Assembly (NCBI GenBank): GCA_016206995.1
Contig: JACQQN010000085.1
Coordinates: 1-24,122, forward strand
Length of the DNA stretch: 24,122 nucleotides
Source of the DNA: Candidatus Omnitrophota bacterium
GTDB taxonomy: Bacteria; Omnitrophota; Omnitrophia; Omnitrophales; Abzuiibacteriaceae
Direction of reading: 5' to 3'
Position 1 is the stretch's first letter. The number at the start of each line of letters is the position of its first letter. The notes below the pieces were generated by a model. It was not told the origin of the DNA. It did no database searches and saw nothing but the letters and a program-made list of their open reading frames with translations. This document shows, one piece after another, positions 7,472 to 15,159 of this stretch. The translations under genes and the position numbers were made by a program.

Positions 7472-9222
7472 CGTTTCACCAAATCCTCTTCAAGGTCCTG
7501 GTCTCCCGTCGTGACGCGAAGCATTTCATCCACCGAAGTTTCACCCGCAATTACTTTTCCTGTAGCACTTTCTCTCAACGTCGTCATGCCACATTTTCTT
7601 GCCTGCCGCTTAATCTCATCTCCGGGGACACGTTTCATGATCAACTCTTTAAGCTCAGCTTGTAAAAGAAGAATTTCAGTTACTACCGTTCTTCCTGCGT
7701 ACCCAATGTTTCGACAGCGAGAACAGCCGGTGGGGCGATAAAACATATAACGGCTCTTTAGTGTAAGCCTGAGTCGTTGCAGTAATACTTCATCCGGAGT
7801 GTATGATATGCGGCAATGGGGACATAATCTTCGGAGAAGTCTTTGCGCAGTCACCATCAAAATCGAGGACGCAATTAAATATGGCTCGATTCCCATGTTA
7901 ATCATGCGGACAATGGAACTGCATGTGTCATTTGTGTGAAGCGTACTTAAAACAAGGTGACCTGTTAAGGCAGCTTTAATGGCGATATCCATCGTTTCGA
8001 AATCTCGAACCTCTCCAATTAAAACAATATCAGGATCCTGTCTTAAAATTGATCGAAGAGAGATGGGAAATGTAAGCCCGATCTTTTCGCGAATGTTGAC
8101 TTGATTAATCCCTTCTACTTGATATTCCACAGGATCTTCAACAGTCGTAATGTTTTTTTCTGGGGAATCAAGATATTTCAACATTGAATAAAGCGTGGTT
8201 GTCTTGCCGCTCCCAGTTGGGCCCGTGACCAAAATCATTCCATTTGGTTTTAAACTCACTTCTTTGATTTGCTTTAATTCCTCAGCTGAAAAACCTAAGT
8301 GCTCAAGACTTTGAGTTTGTGTTTTTTTATCTAAAATTCGGAGGCATACCTTTTCTCCAAAACTTGTGGGGATAATGGAAACGCGAACGTCGACTTCTCG
8401 ATCTTGCACTTTAATCTTAAACCTGCCGTCCTGCGGAATCCGCCTTTCCGCAATGTTTAACTGACTCATCACTTTAAATCTTGACACAAGAGCTGCGCTC
8501 ATTAGTTTGGGTGGCGCTTTCCCTTCCTCCAAAAGTCCATCAACACGATAACGAATACGGATCATATTTTCCCAAGGCTCAACAAAAACATCACTTGCCT
8601 TGCGTTTGATTCCATCAATCAGAAGCAAATTTGCGACTTTAATAACAGGGGTTTCCTGCGCTTGCTTCATCAAATCCGTAAACTCAGCCGTTTCTTCAGA
8701 ACCCTTTGTTTCTTGAACGATTTTAATCAACTCTTCGATTGTCTCTTCGGGCTGTATCGATTCAATCGCTACTTTTGTTTCCTTGGAGGAATAATAACGT
8801 TCAATCGCCTTTTTGAGCGTGGTCGGTTCAGCGATGACTGGTCTTACTCGCAAATCAGCAATAGCCTGAATATCATCTATGAGCATAATATCCAACGGAT
8901 TCAACATGGCTACCGTCAACGTATTTTCAAACACTGACACAGGCAAAACAAAATACTTCATCGCAAAAGTAGCGGGAATTATTCGAAGCGTTTCTTCTTG
9001 AATCGTTACCGCATCAAGCTTAATGGGTGTTAGTCCAAACTCCGCACATAAAAATGAAATCAATTCATCTTCCGTTATGATTTTTCGAGAGCTAAGAACT
9101 TCAAAAATATTTTTTTGCCCTCGCTCACACTCGGCAAGCACTTCGGCTCTTGTTTCGGCAGTTAGCTTTTGCGCTTTCACAAGCCTTTCGAGCAATATTT
9201 CATTAGTGGTATTTTTTTTCAC
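7468..9222 (-). CDS. PilB-like type IV pilus extension ATPase (copy 2)
   Basis: A 584-residue paralogue of the next gene in the operon. An N-terminal MshEN-like domain (1-145) precedes the ATPase, with Walker A GPTGSGKT (334-341), VEDPVE, Walker B DIVLIGEVRD, STLHTND, and zinc-site cysteines C467, C470, C500 and C503. It therefore looks active and extension-type. It differs at the conserved SDIHxE motif, which reads SDVFVE (about residues 210-215), losing the His. Its MshEN repeats have lost both RLG and the central Gly. GTG 9222 is taken as the start, with GGTGA just upstream. The start lies 24 nt after the MshEN-protein stop. It sits where pilB stands in the Myxococcus order, with copy 1 where pilT stands. 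A division of labour or a heteromeric motor is possible, but not shown. Confidence 0.9.
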   Translation of the reverse strand: MKKNTTNEILLERLVKAQKLTAETRAEVLAECERGQKNIFEVLSSRKIITEDELISFLCAEFGLTPIKLDAVTIQEETLRIIPATFAMKYFVLPVSVFENTLTVAMLNPLDIMLIDDIQAIADLRVRPVIAEPTTLKKAIERYYSSKETKVAIESIQPEETIEELIKIVQETKGSEETAEFTDLMKQAQETPVIKVANLLLIDGIKRKASDVFVEPWENMIRIRYRVDGLLEEGKAPPKLMSAALVSRFKVMSQLNIAERRIPQDGRFKIKVQDREVDVRVSIIPTSFGEKVCLRILDKKTQTQSLEHLGFSAEELKQIKEVSLKPNGMILVTGPTGSGKTTTLYSMLKYLDSPEKNITTVEDPVEYQVEGINQVNIREKIGLTFPISLRSILRQDPDIVLIGEVRDFETMDIAIKAALTGHLVLSTLHTNDTCSSIVRMINMGIEPYLIASSILMVTAQRLLRRLCPHCRISYTPDEVLLQRLRLTLKSRYMFYRPTGCSRCRNIGYAGRTVVTEILLLQAELKELIMKRVPGDEIKRQARKCGMTTLRESATGKVIAGETSVDEMLRVTTGDQDLEEDLVKR

Positions 9223-9246
9223 AAATCACCGCAAAACTCATGGATC

Positions 9247-9711
9247 TTATTTAGTTTCACGCCTAGCTTCCTTTCCTGCAGGTTCTTCACCATAGCATTG
9301 TCGAAGTGCCATTTGGATTTCGTTCATCGTAGTCAAAAACATCTGGATTTTCAATTTCACTGTTTGTTCAATTTCTTGCATTGCCTTTTCATCCACGGAA
9401 TCAGAACTTGCAATCGTTATCGCCTCTTTCATCTTTTCGATTGGGACAAAACGATATTTATAGGCAAGTTCTTTTGGAACCAACTGGCAGGTTTCACCGC
9501 TCAGTGAAACATTTTTCAAAGGTAGATAAGGAAGATTGAATTGAGTTGACAGAGCTTGGACAATATCCGCTTCCGTAACAATACCCATTTGAATTAACAC
9601 GGCGCCGAGACGCATTCCCGAATTACTTTTTTTCTGCTTTTCTAATGCTAACTCTAGCTGTTCTTTAGTGACGGAACCTTGCTCGATTAAAATTTCACCA
9701 ATCGGTTTCAT
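9247..9711 (-). CDS. Stand-alone MshEN (GspE N-terminal) domain protein, candidate c-di-GMP sensor
   Basis: A 154-residue protein made only of the GspE/PilB N-terminal domain, with no ATPase. Two copies of the MshEN motif (RLGxxLLxxG-x7-Lxx-x4-Q) are visible: IGEILIEQGSVTKEQLELAL-EKQ (residues 4-26, RLG reading PIG) and RLGAVLIQMGIVTEADIVQA-LSTQ (about 34-57, complete). The second half (LPYLPLKNVSLSGETCQLVPKEL onward) is the usual GspE_N C-terminal subdomain. MshEN domains bind c-di-GMP. It is the first gene of the pilus operon, just before two ATPases whose own copies of the motif are degenerate. The likely role is regulation of the motor in trans. It has a highly charged C-terminal tail (EEPAGKEARRETK). 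Confidence 0.82.
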   Translation of the reverse strand: MKPIGEILIEQGSVTKEQLELALEKQKKSNSGMRLGAVLIQMGIVTEADIVQALSTQFNLPYLPLKNVSLSGETCQLVPKELAYKYRFVPIEKMKEAITIASSDSVDEKAMQEIEQTVKLKIQMFLTTMNEIQMALRQCYGEEPAGKEARRETK

Positions 9712-9874
9712 GGCTTCACTAGCTCAGTTATAAACAGTTAAACTACACTCTATTGCTCTATGATTCGTAAATACTTTGATACTTTAAGTTCATCAGTTTA
9801 TCGACCCTCTCTCGCAAGTCCTTGAAGTGCCAACTCGTTACTTATCGAGAATCACTTAATTTTTATCTAAGAAA

Positions 9875-9904
9875 AGTATAACGCTCTCCAAAAGGAGATT
9901 TCAA
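9875..9904 (-). promoter_or_regulatory. Candidate sigma-70-type promoter of the pilus operon
   Basis: TTGAAA (9904-9899) and TATACT (9880-9875) are separated by 18 nt. The spacer contains a small hairpin, TCTCC-TTTT-GGAGA (9885-9898). Transcription from about 9868 would leave a leader of roughly 157 nt before the MshEN gene. The 215-nt gap 9712-9926 holds no gene; it also has a direct repeat TCGATAA on the minus strand (at 9842-9848 and 9798-9804), 44 bp apart. Confidence 0.35.
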
Positions 9905-9926
9905 GTGGCGGGTTTACCAGAAAGTT

Positions 9927-10484
9927 TTAGGAACGGTCTTTCAAAAAAACTTTAAAAAGTGAGTGATAATTAGGTCCTGAAGATGTTAATTCACTCTTAA
10001 AACAAACTAAGCTCTCAACCATCGTGATGACTTTAGGGGAAGAAACCGGCATCAACAAGGATACATTCTGTGGAAATTTTAATCGTGCAAGTGTCATATG
10101 GGGTACGAATTCTTCAGTTTCTTTCGGAAAACCAAAAGAAACAAGCGACTCATCAATTACCTTTTTTAGTTGCCTGCATGAATCAGCCCCTTCAATCACA
10201 TCAACCCATAGAACACGGCAATGAGAAAGGTTTGGAAAACCTCTGAATCCAGAGAAAATAATGGGAAAAGACTCGAACTCTTGAAGTGCTTGCCGTAATC
10301 CCAACTCCATATGAGCAATCTTTGATTCTTCAACCTCCCCCAAAAAACGCAGTGTCATATGCAAGTTTTCTTCTTTAACCCAACGAAATCCATTTGAACG
10401 ATTTTTTAAAAGCTCTGCAAGACTGATAAGCTTCTTTTGAACATCCTGTTTGCAATCAATTGCAAGAAACGCACGAATTCTCAC
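9927..10484 (-). CDS. thpR: RNA 2',3'-cyclic phosphodiesterase / 2'-5' RNA ligase family
   Basis: A 185-residue 2H-phosphoesterase. The two catalytic HxT motifs are present, HMTLRFLGEV (about 42-51) and HMTLARLKF (about 148-156). The N-terminus MRIRAFLAID is typical. The family hydrolyses 2',3'-cyclic phosphates and can ligate tRNA halves in vitro; the physiological role is unclear. GTG 10484 starts 7 nt after the cinA stop. cinA followed by thpR is a common bacterial pairing (in many genomes with recA after it, which is not present here). It is the last gene of the long metabolic run. Confidence 0.9.
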   Translation of the reverse strand: MRIRAFLAIDCKQDVQKKLISLAELLKNRSNGFRWVKEENLHMTLRFLGEVEESKIAHMELGLRQALQEFESFPIIFSGFRGFPNLSHCRVLWVDVIEGADSCRQLKKVIDESLVSFGFPKETEEFVPHMTLARLKFPQNVSLLMPVSSPKVITMVESLVCFKSELTSSGPNYHSLFKVFLKDRS

Positions 10485-10491
10485 GTGAAAC

Positions 10492-11718
10492 TCACATTGT
10501 CTTCAAGTGCTGATAGAGAAGTAAAAGTGCGCGGTCGGAAGCAAGTGTGCGAATTCGATCTCGATTTCCAGCAAATTGAAACTTCTTTGCCCAATTTCTT
10601 TTAACACTTGAAAAACCAATCCAAACCAACCCAACTTTCTTCGTCTTTGTACCACCCAAAGGCCCGGCAATTCCAGTAATTGAAATGCCAAAATCAGATT
10701 TTAGTCTTTCCCGAACTCCAGCTGCCAATTGAAGCGCAACTTGTTTTGAGGCAGCGCCATACGTTTTAAGCGCGTCTTGAGATACAGAAAGCAGCTCCAT
10801 TTTTGCCATATTTGAATATGAAACAACACTTCCCTTGAAATAGCTTGATGCACCACTTAAATCTGTGAGGCGTTTTGAAAACAGGCCGCCGGTACAACTT
10901 TCAGCTGCCGCAATGGTTCGATGCTTTGCAGTAAGTATTTTCCCAATCACGGATTCAAGGGGTTCATCTAAAAAAGAGTAAATTTCTAGACGAAACCGTT
11001 TAGCCAGTTGCGCGCGGAGCCTCTGAAGCAATTTTAAATCTTGTGTCCGAATCTGAAGCAAAATCCGACCTGACATTGGATAACTTCCAAATTCAAATGA
11101 GCCTTGCGCAAAGAATCTTTTACTCAAACGTGACATCATTCGAGCTTCATCAATTCCAATTAAACTTACTAGTAATTCATAACCAATTTTCTGGCTTCCA
11201 AATGAACGGACGATGAGCTTCTTAACAGAATGTTCAAACAAGCTTTCCAGCTCTCGTGGAACTCCTGGCAAAACAACCAACAGCTGCCTTCCCTGCTTGA
11301 CGGAAAATCCAAGCGCAATCCCTACACGGTTTAAAATCGGATTTCCACCTTTAGGAAAAAATGCTTCACGTTGCGTAATTGGAGATGCCCTTCGACCCAT
11401 TTTTTTAAAGAAATGCAAAATGTACTGGTATTGCGCTTTATGAAAAACAAGAGGTGCCCCAAGAAATTTTGCGATGGCATCTCGAGTAACATCATCGGGA
11501 GTCGGCCCTAAACCGCCAGTTACTATAATTAAGTTTGCTCGACCGAAAGTGATCTGAAGCGTATCAATAATTTGATCGACTTGATCATCGCAAGTGGAGT
11601 GGAACTGAACAGAAAAACCGAGGCGGGTTAATTCTTTGCTTAAGTATTGTGCATTTGTATTGAGTGTTTTTCCTTGAAGAAGTTCAGCTCCGATGGTTAG
11701 AATTTCTGCGCGGATCAC
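10492..11718 (-). CDS. cinA: CinA-like protein (MoCF-like domain plus nicotinamide-nucleotide amidase)
   Basis: A 408-residue two-domain CinA. The N-terminal MoCF-like/COG1058 domain begins VIRAEILTIGAELLQGK and contains VTGGLGPTPDD. The C-terminal amidase has AAESCTGGLFSKRLTD (nucleophile Ser), the Tyr/Lys motif SYSNMAK and GITGIAGPLGGT. The last motif normally reads GPGGGT, so one Gly is replaced by Leu. The family deamidates NMN in pyridine-nucleotide recycling and may hydrolyse ADP-ribose. GTG 11718 is chosen because it forms a GTGA overlap with the pgpA stop and lies 8 nt after GAGG; TTG one codon earlier (11721) is also open. Confidence 0.92.
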   Translation of the reverse strand: MIRAEILTIGAELLQGKTLNTNAQYLSKELTRLGFSVQFHSTCDDQVDQIIDTLQITFGRANLIIVTGGLGPTPDDVTRDAIAKFLGAPLVFHKAQYQYILHFFKKMGRRASPITQREAFFPKGGNPILNRVGIALGFSVKQGRQLLVVLPGVPRELESLFEHSVKKLIVRSFGSQKIGYELLVSLIGIDEARMMSRLSKRFFAQGSFEFGSYPMSGRILLQIRTQDLKLLQRLRAQLAKRFRLEIYSFLDEPLESVIGKILTAKHRTIAAAESCTGGLFSKRLTDLSGASSYFKGSVVSYSNMAKMELLSVSQDALKTYGAASKQVALQLAAGVRERLKSDFGISITGIAGPLGGTKTKKVGLVWIGFSSVKRNWAKKFQFAGNRDRIRTLASDRALLLLYQHLKTM

Positions 11719-12176
11719 CAAAAAAACCTCAAAAGAATTTGCAAAATGACATTGGCATAAACCCCTGCTAAAACGTCATCCAACATCACGCCCCACCCAT
11801 TTGGAATTTTTTCAAGTTTTTTAATAGGATAAGGTTTCCAAATATCCAAAACACGAAAAAATACAAAACCGAAAAGCAAACTTTTCCAATGGATTGGCAT
11901 CCCTAGAAAGGTAACGAAAATGCCAAGAACTTCATCGATCACAACTTCTTGCGGGTCATTATTGAGCTTTTCTTGGACGTAGCTCCGAGAACTTTGCAGC
12001 CCCAGCGCAAAAAGCACTATCACCGCCGCTAAATGGACCAGGGAAGCTTTCCCGCCACCCAACCAATTAATCAGAACAATCAAGGCGAGACCAGCGGCGC
12101 TTCCAACCGTCCCAGGAAACCAAGGACTTCGGCCTAAATAAAAGAAATTTCCAGTAAGTTCTTGCCACTTTTTCAT
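11715..12176 (-). CDS. pgpA: Phosphatidylglycerophosphatase A
   Basis: A 153-residue membrane phosphatase that dephosphorylates phosphatidylglycerol-phosphate, directly following the gene for PgsA, which makes that substrate. Family motifs: GRSPWFPGTVGSAAG near the N-terminus, VIDEVLGIFVTFLGMP in the middle, and the acidic MLDDVLAGVYANV near the C-terminus. Several hydrophobic helices are present. ATG 12176 overlaps the pgsA stop as ATGA. A longer in-frame opening to 12245 exists, but it lies inside pgsA and adds 23 residues unlike PgpA. Confidence 0.93.
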   Translation of the reverse strand: MKKWQELTGNFFYLGRSPWFPGTVGSAAGLALIVLINWLGGGKASLVHLAAVIVLFALGLQSSRSYVQEKLNNDPQEVVIDEVLGIFVTFLGMPIHWKSLLFGFVFFRVLDIWKPYPIKKLEKIPNGWGVMLDDVLAGVYANVILQILLRFFW

Positions 12177-12733
12177 CGCGTTTTTGCTTTTAATCCTTGA
12201 AAAAATAGAGCTCCCGAATAAATCGTTACCAGGTTTGTTATACACAACACCATCACGAGAAAGAAATGAAAAGTTTTAAGTGTCAGCGAAAAATCTGTTA
12301 ATTCACGAAGGATCAAAACGATATACGCGGTGAGAATTGTTGCGTATTGAACAACTGCTTTTAATTTTCCAACTTTCTCTGACGCTAAAATTTGACCGTA
12401 TCGCATCCGCACGATTCGAACGCCAGTCACCAAAATTTCACGAATTGCAATTGGAACAATCCAAATAATTGGGTAAACCTCAAGATACGACATCACTGAA
12501 AAAGCGCCTAGAACAAGAATCTTATCAGCGATTGGATCTAACATCTTTCCTAAATTAGTTTCTAAATTAAAACGTCGTGCTATTTTTCCATCATACCAAT
12601 CAGTTATCACAGCAGTAACGAGAACGAGGAAGCTAATCATATAAGAAACCCATTGGGTAGCAAATGGTAGAAGACTACAAAATAAAATGGCGAGCCCAAT
12701 ACGAAATAAGGTTAGATAATTTGGGTGGATCAT
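12173..12733 (-). CDS. pgsA: CDP-diacylglycerol-glycerol-3-phosphate 3-phosphatidyltransferase
   Basis: A 186-residue CDP-alcohol phosphotransferase, the normal size for PgsA. The full family signature DGx2ARx8Gx3Dx3D is present as DGKIARRFNLETNLG followed by KMLDPIAD (about residues 44-66). The start MIHPNYLTLFRIGLA is typical, and there are about five or six hydrophobic helices. It makes phosphatidylglycerol phosphate from CDP-diacylglycerol and glycerol-3-phosphate in the membrane. ATG 12733 overlaps the rimO stop as ATGA, and its own stop overlaps pgpA the same way, so the PG branch is translationally chained. Confidence 0.94.
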   Translation of the reverse strand: MIHPNYLTLFRIGLAILFCSLLPFATQWVSYMISFLVLVTAVITDWYDGKIARRFNLETNLGKMLDPIADKILVLGAFSVMSYLEVYPIIWIVPIAIREILVTGVRIVRMRYGQILASEKVGKLKAVVQYATILTAYIVLILRELTDFSLTLKTFHFFLVMVLCITNLVTIYSGALFFQGLKAKTR

Positions 12734-14142
12734 TCGATTAGTTCTGCAGTTAAATCATATTCTTGTGCGCCAGTAATACGTACTTTTATAAATTCACCAG
12801 GAGAAAGTTTTTTGGATGAATCCCGAACCTTTACCAAAACCATTCCATCTACCTCTGGAGCATCCATGTAGCTTCGCGCATGATAAAGCGACAAGTTATC
12901 TTCAGATGCTTCATCAATCACTACTTCCAATGTTTTTTGAATCCATTTTTGATTATTTGATTTCGAGATTTCTTGTTGCAGCTCCATAGCTTGAGCAAAG
13001 CGCTGCCTCTTGATCTTTTCAGGGATTTGATTGGCCATCTGACCTGCTGACGTTCCTTCCTCTTGTGAATAAGTGAAGATACCAACTCTTTCAAATTGAA
13101 ATTGTTCCATAAACTCTAAAAGCTCTCTAAATTGTAGATCCGTTTCACCCGGGAACCCAACAATAAAGGTCGTCCTTAAAGCAAGATCTGGAATGACACC
13201 TCGAAGCCGTTCAACCAAATCGATGGTGCGTTTTTTAGTAACACCCCGTCTCATCGCAATCAAAATAGGGTCGCTGATATGCTGCAGCGGCATATCGAGG
13301 TAGTGGCATACTTTTGGCACTTTACCAATTGCTTGAATCAACGAATCGGTTACAAAAGAAGGGTAAGCATAAAGAATTCGAACCCACTCAATTCCTGATA
13401 TTGAACTCAAACTTTGTAAAAGCTCCGGTAATAGAAATTGATTTGAATAATCTTTTCCGTAGTGAGTTGTGTCTTGACCAGTTAATACGATTTCTTTGCA
13501 TCCCGCTTTGGCCAGATCTTCAGCTTCCCTCACAATGTCAGCAATGAGCCGGGACCTGTGTTTTCCGCGAAACGACGGAATGGTGCAAAATGAACATGTA
13601 TGATCACAACCTTCTGAAACTTTAAGGTAGCGGAAGTGTGCGGGCGTAAGCGCTATTCGGTGATTTTGAGAGGTATACATAAAGCCGGGTTTACCGATTG
13701 CTGTAAAAGGTTCAAAATATTTTTCCTTTTGTTCGATCTGTCGCTGGCTCGGCTCGTGCAGCACATTGCTTCTAAGGCGCTCCGCAATTTCAGGCACCTT
13801 TGCATACTCACCCGTTCCCAGAAACGCATCCACTTCTTTCAGCTCGGTTGATAATTCTTTTGGGTATCGTTGAAATAAACAGCCCAGGACAACAATGGCA
13901 CCCACCTTTCCTTCTCGTTTCAGCTCGATCAATTCAAGGATTCTGTTGATTGATTCCTGCTTCGCATCCTCAATAAACGCACATGTGTTTAAAAATGCAA
14001 TATCACAATTGGAAATGTGTTCCGCCATTTGAAAATGTTCGTGATTAAGATGCCCAAGCACAAGCTCGCTATCCACAAGTGTTTTAGGGCACCCAAGCGA
14101 TAACATTCCTACCGATATCTTTTGCTGTTTCTGGTTTTTCAT
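12730..14142 (-). CDS. rimO: Ribosomal protein S12 methylthiotransferase RimO
   Basis: A 470-residue radical-SAM methylthiotransferase that modifies the conserved Asp of ribosomal protein S12. The N-terminal UPF0004 domain carries cluster cysteines in SLGCPKT (C18), NTCAF (C54) and GCLFQR (C88). The radical-SAM motif is EGCDHTCSFC (C179, C183, C186), followed by TIPSFRGKHRSR, the form typical of RimO rather than MiaB. A C-terminal TRAM domain ends near TAELIE. ATG 14142 is the start: an in-frame extension to 14223 would be a translation of the tRNA-Gly gene. No strong ribosome-binding site is visible in the 24 nt between the tRNA and ATG. Confidence 0.95.
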   Translation of the reverse strand: MKNQKQQKISVGMLSLGCPKTLVDSELVLGHLNHEHFQMAEHISNCDIAFLNTCAFIEDAKQESINRILELIELKREGKVGAIVVLGCLFQRYPKELSTELKEVDAFLGTGEYAKVPEIAERLRSNVLHEPSQRQIEQKEKYFEPFTAIGKPGFMYTSQNHRIALTPAHFRYLKVSEGCDHTCSFCTIPSFRGKHRSRLIADIVREAEDLAKAGCKEIVLTGQDTTHYGKDYSNQFLLPELLQSLSSISGIEWVRILYAYPSFVTDSLIQAIGKVPKVCHYLDMPLQHISDPILIAMRRGVTKKRTIDLVERLRGVIPDLALRTTFIVGFPGETDLQFRELLEFMEQFQFERVGIFTYSQEEGTSAGQMANQIPEKIKRQRFAQAMELQQEISKSNNQKWIQKTLEVVIDEASEDNLSLYHARSYMDAPEVDGMVLVKVRDSSKKLSPGEFIKVRITGAQEYDLTAELIE

Positions 14143-14166
14143 GATGTTTTTCTTAAATTCTAAAAC

Positions 14167-14237
14167 AGCGGGCGAAGGGAATCGAACCCTCGTCATGGGC
14201 TTGGGAAGCCCAGGTAATGCCATTATACGACACCCGC
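14167..14237 (-). tRNA. tRNA-Gly (anticodon CCC)
   Basis: A 71-nt cloverleaf on the minus strand. The acceptor is GCGGGTG (14237-14231) pairing with CGCCCGC (14174-14168), with one U-G pair, and discriminator U at 14167. The anticodon stem TGGGC/GCCCA encloses the loop TTCCCAA, giving CCC, which reads GGG codons. The T arm GAGGGTTCGATTCCCTT is canonical. CCA is not encoded. It starts 4 nt after the pfkB stop and ends 24 nt before rimO, so it must be cut out of an mRNA-containing transcript unless it has its own promoter within pfkB. Confidence 0.95.
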
Positions 14238-14241
14238 AGCA

Positions 14242-15159
14242 TCAAAAATGACAAATTCGCTTAAAATCAGAGAGCCGCTCTTCAATTTCTAAATTAGTTA
14301 GTTTCCTGAGCCGTTCAAGACCAAATCGTTCAACCGTAAATGATGCAATGACACTTCCATAGGCGACCGCTTGTTTCAATGTCTCAAAATCCGAACGGTT
14401 TTCTTTTGCAAGATAACCCATCATCCCCCCTGCAAAACTATCACCAGCCCCTGTTGGGTCAAACACTTCTTCAAGCGGATAAGCCGGCAAAGCAAAAAAT
14501 TGGCTCTCGGAAAACAAAAGAACGCCGTGCTCCCCTTTCTTAATGACAACGGTTGCCGGCCCCATTTCTTGGATTATTTTTGCAGCTTTGATCAAGTTAT
14601 GCTCTTGCGTGAGTTCGCGCGTTTCACCATCATTCACTACGAGAAGATCAACTCGCTTTAAAACCTTGAGCAAATCGGACCGTTTTTTCCCAATCCAAAA
14701 ATTCATCGTGTCACACGCAACAAGTTTGCAAGCCGGTCGTTTAATTTGATTGAGCACTTCCTCTTGTAACTCCGGATCAATATTCGCAAGAAAAAGGTAT
14801 TGAGGATTTACGGTTGTCTTTAATTTTGGCTTGAAAGTAAGTAGTACATTCAAGTGCGTTTCCAATGTGTGTGCCACATTAAGATCGGATTCATATTTCC
14901 CTTTCCAGCGAAACGTCTTGCCTCCCGGTAAAACTTCCAAATGGTCGAGACCTATGGGACGCTCAAGCAATACCTTTCGGTACTCACTTGGAAAATCTTC
15001 GCCAACAACCGCTACCAATTCAACAGGAGTGAAAAAACTTGCAGCATATGAAAAGTAAGACGCGGAGCCGCCAAACACCTCATTTTGTTTCCCAAAAGGT
15101 GTCTCCACAGCATCAACGGCAACCGTCCCAATCACCATCAAAGGATATCTTTGTGTCAT
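14242..15159 (-). CDS. PfkB-family (ribokinase superfamily) carbohydrate kinase, substrate unknown
   Basis: A 305-residue small-molecule kinase. The N-terminal part has GGSASYFSYAASFF, the substrate-binding Gly-Gly region, and the C-terminal PfkB signature is DPTGAGDSFAGGMMGYL with catalytic Asp. Mid-protein motifs FLANIDPELQEEVL, DTMNFWI and NDGETREL belong to a recurrent but uncharacterised bacterial subfamily usually labelled sugar kinase. ATG 15159 overlaps the thiE stop (ATGA). The neighbours are rfaE2 and gmhA (heptose) and thiD2-thiE (thiamine). Both pathways need a ribokinase-fold enzyme that is otherwise absent here (RfaE1 or ThiD). The sequence does not show the RfaE1 N-terminal pattern, so no substrate is assigned. 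Confidence 0.85.
   Translation of the reverse strand: MTQRYPLMVIGTVAVDAVETPFGKQNEVFGGSASYFSYAASFFTPVELVAVVGEDFPSEYRKVLLERPIGLDHLEVLPGGKTFRWKGKYESDLNVAHTLETHLNVLLTFKPKLKTTVNPQYLFLANIDPELQEEVLNQIKRPACKLVACDTMNFWIGKKRSDLLKVLKRVDLLVVNDGETRELTQEHNLIKAAKIIQEMGPATVVIKKGEHGVLLFSESQFFALPAYPLEEVFDPTGAGDSFAGGMMGYLAKENRSDFETLKQAVAYGSVIASFTVERFGLERLRKLTNLEIEERLSDFKRICHF

Noticed and set aside
9772..9830. Sigma-28-like GTCGATAA with a TCAA upstream
   Set aside because: Only the -10-like half is recognisable; the -35 half is poor and no flagellar gene is nearby.
9814..9834. Sigma-54-like TTGGCAC followed by TTGC on the minus strand
   Set aside because: The GG and GC doublets are 14 nt apart instead of 10, which RNA polymerase with sigma-54 does not tolerate.
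12177..12245. Upstream extension of PgpA
   Set aside because: Lies within pgsA in another frame; the ATGA overlap at 12176 and family alignment (KKWQELTGNFFYLGRSPW) fix the start.
14143..14223. In-frame N-terminal extension of RimO (residues reading MALPGLPKPMTRVRFPS)
   Set aside because: It is a translation of the tRNA-Gly gene. RimO homologues begin close to the SVGMLSLGCPKT region, so the start is ATG 14142.
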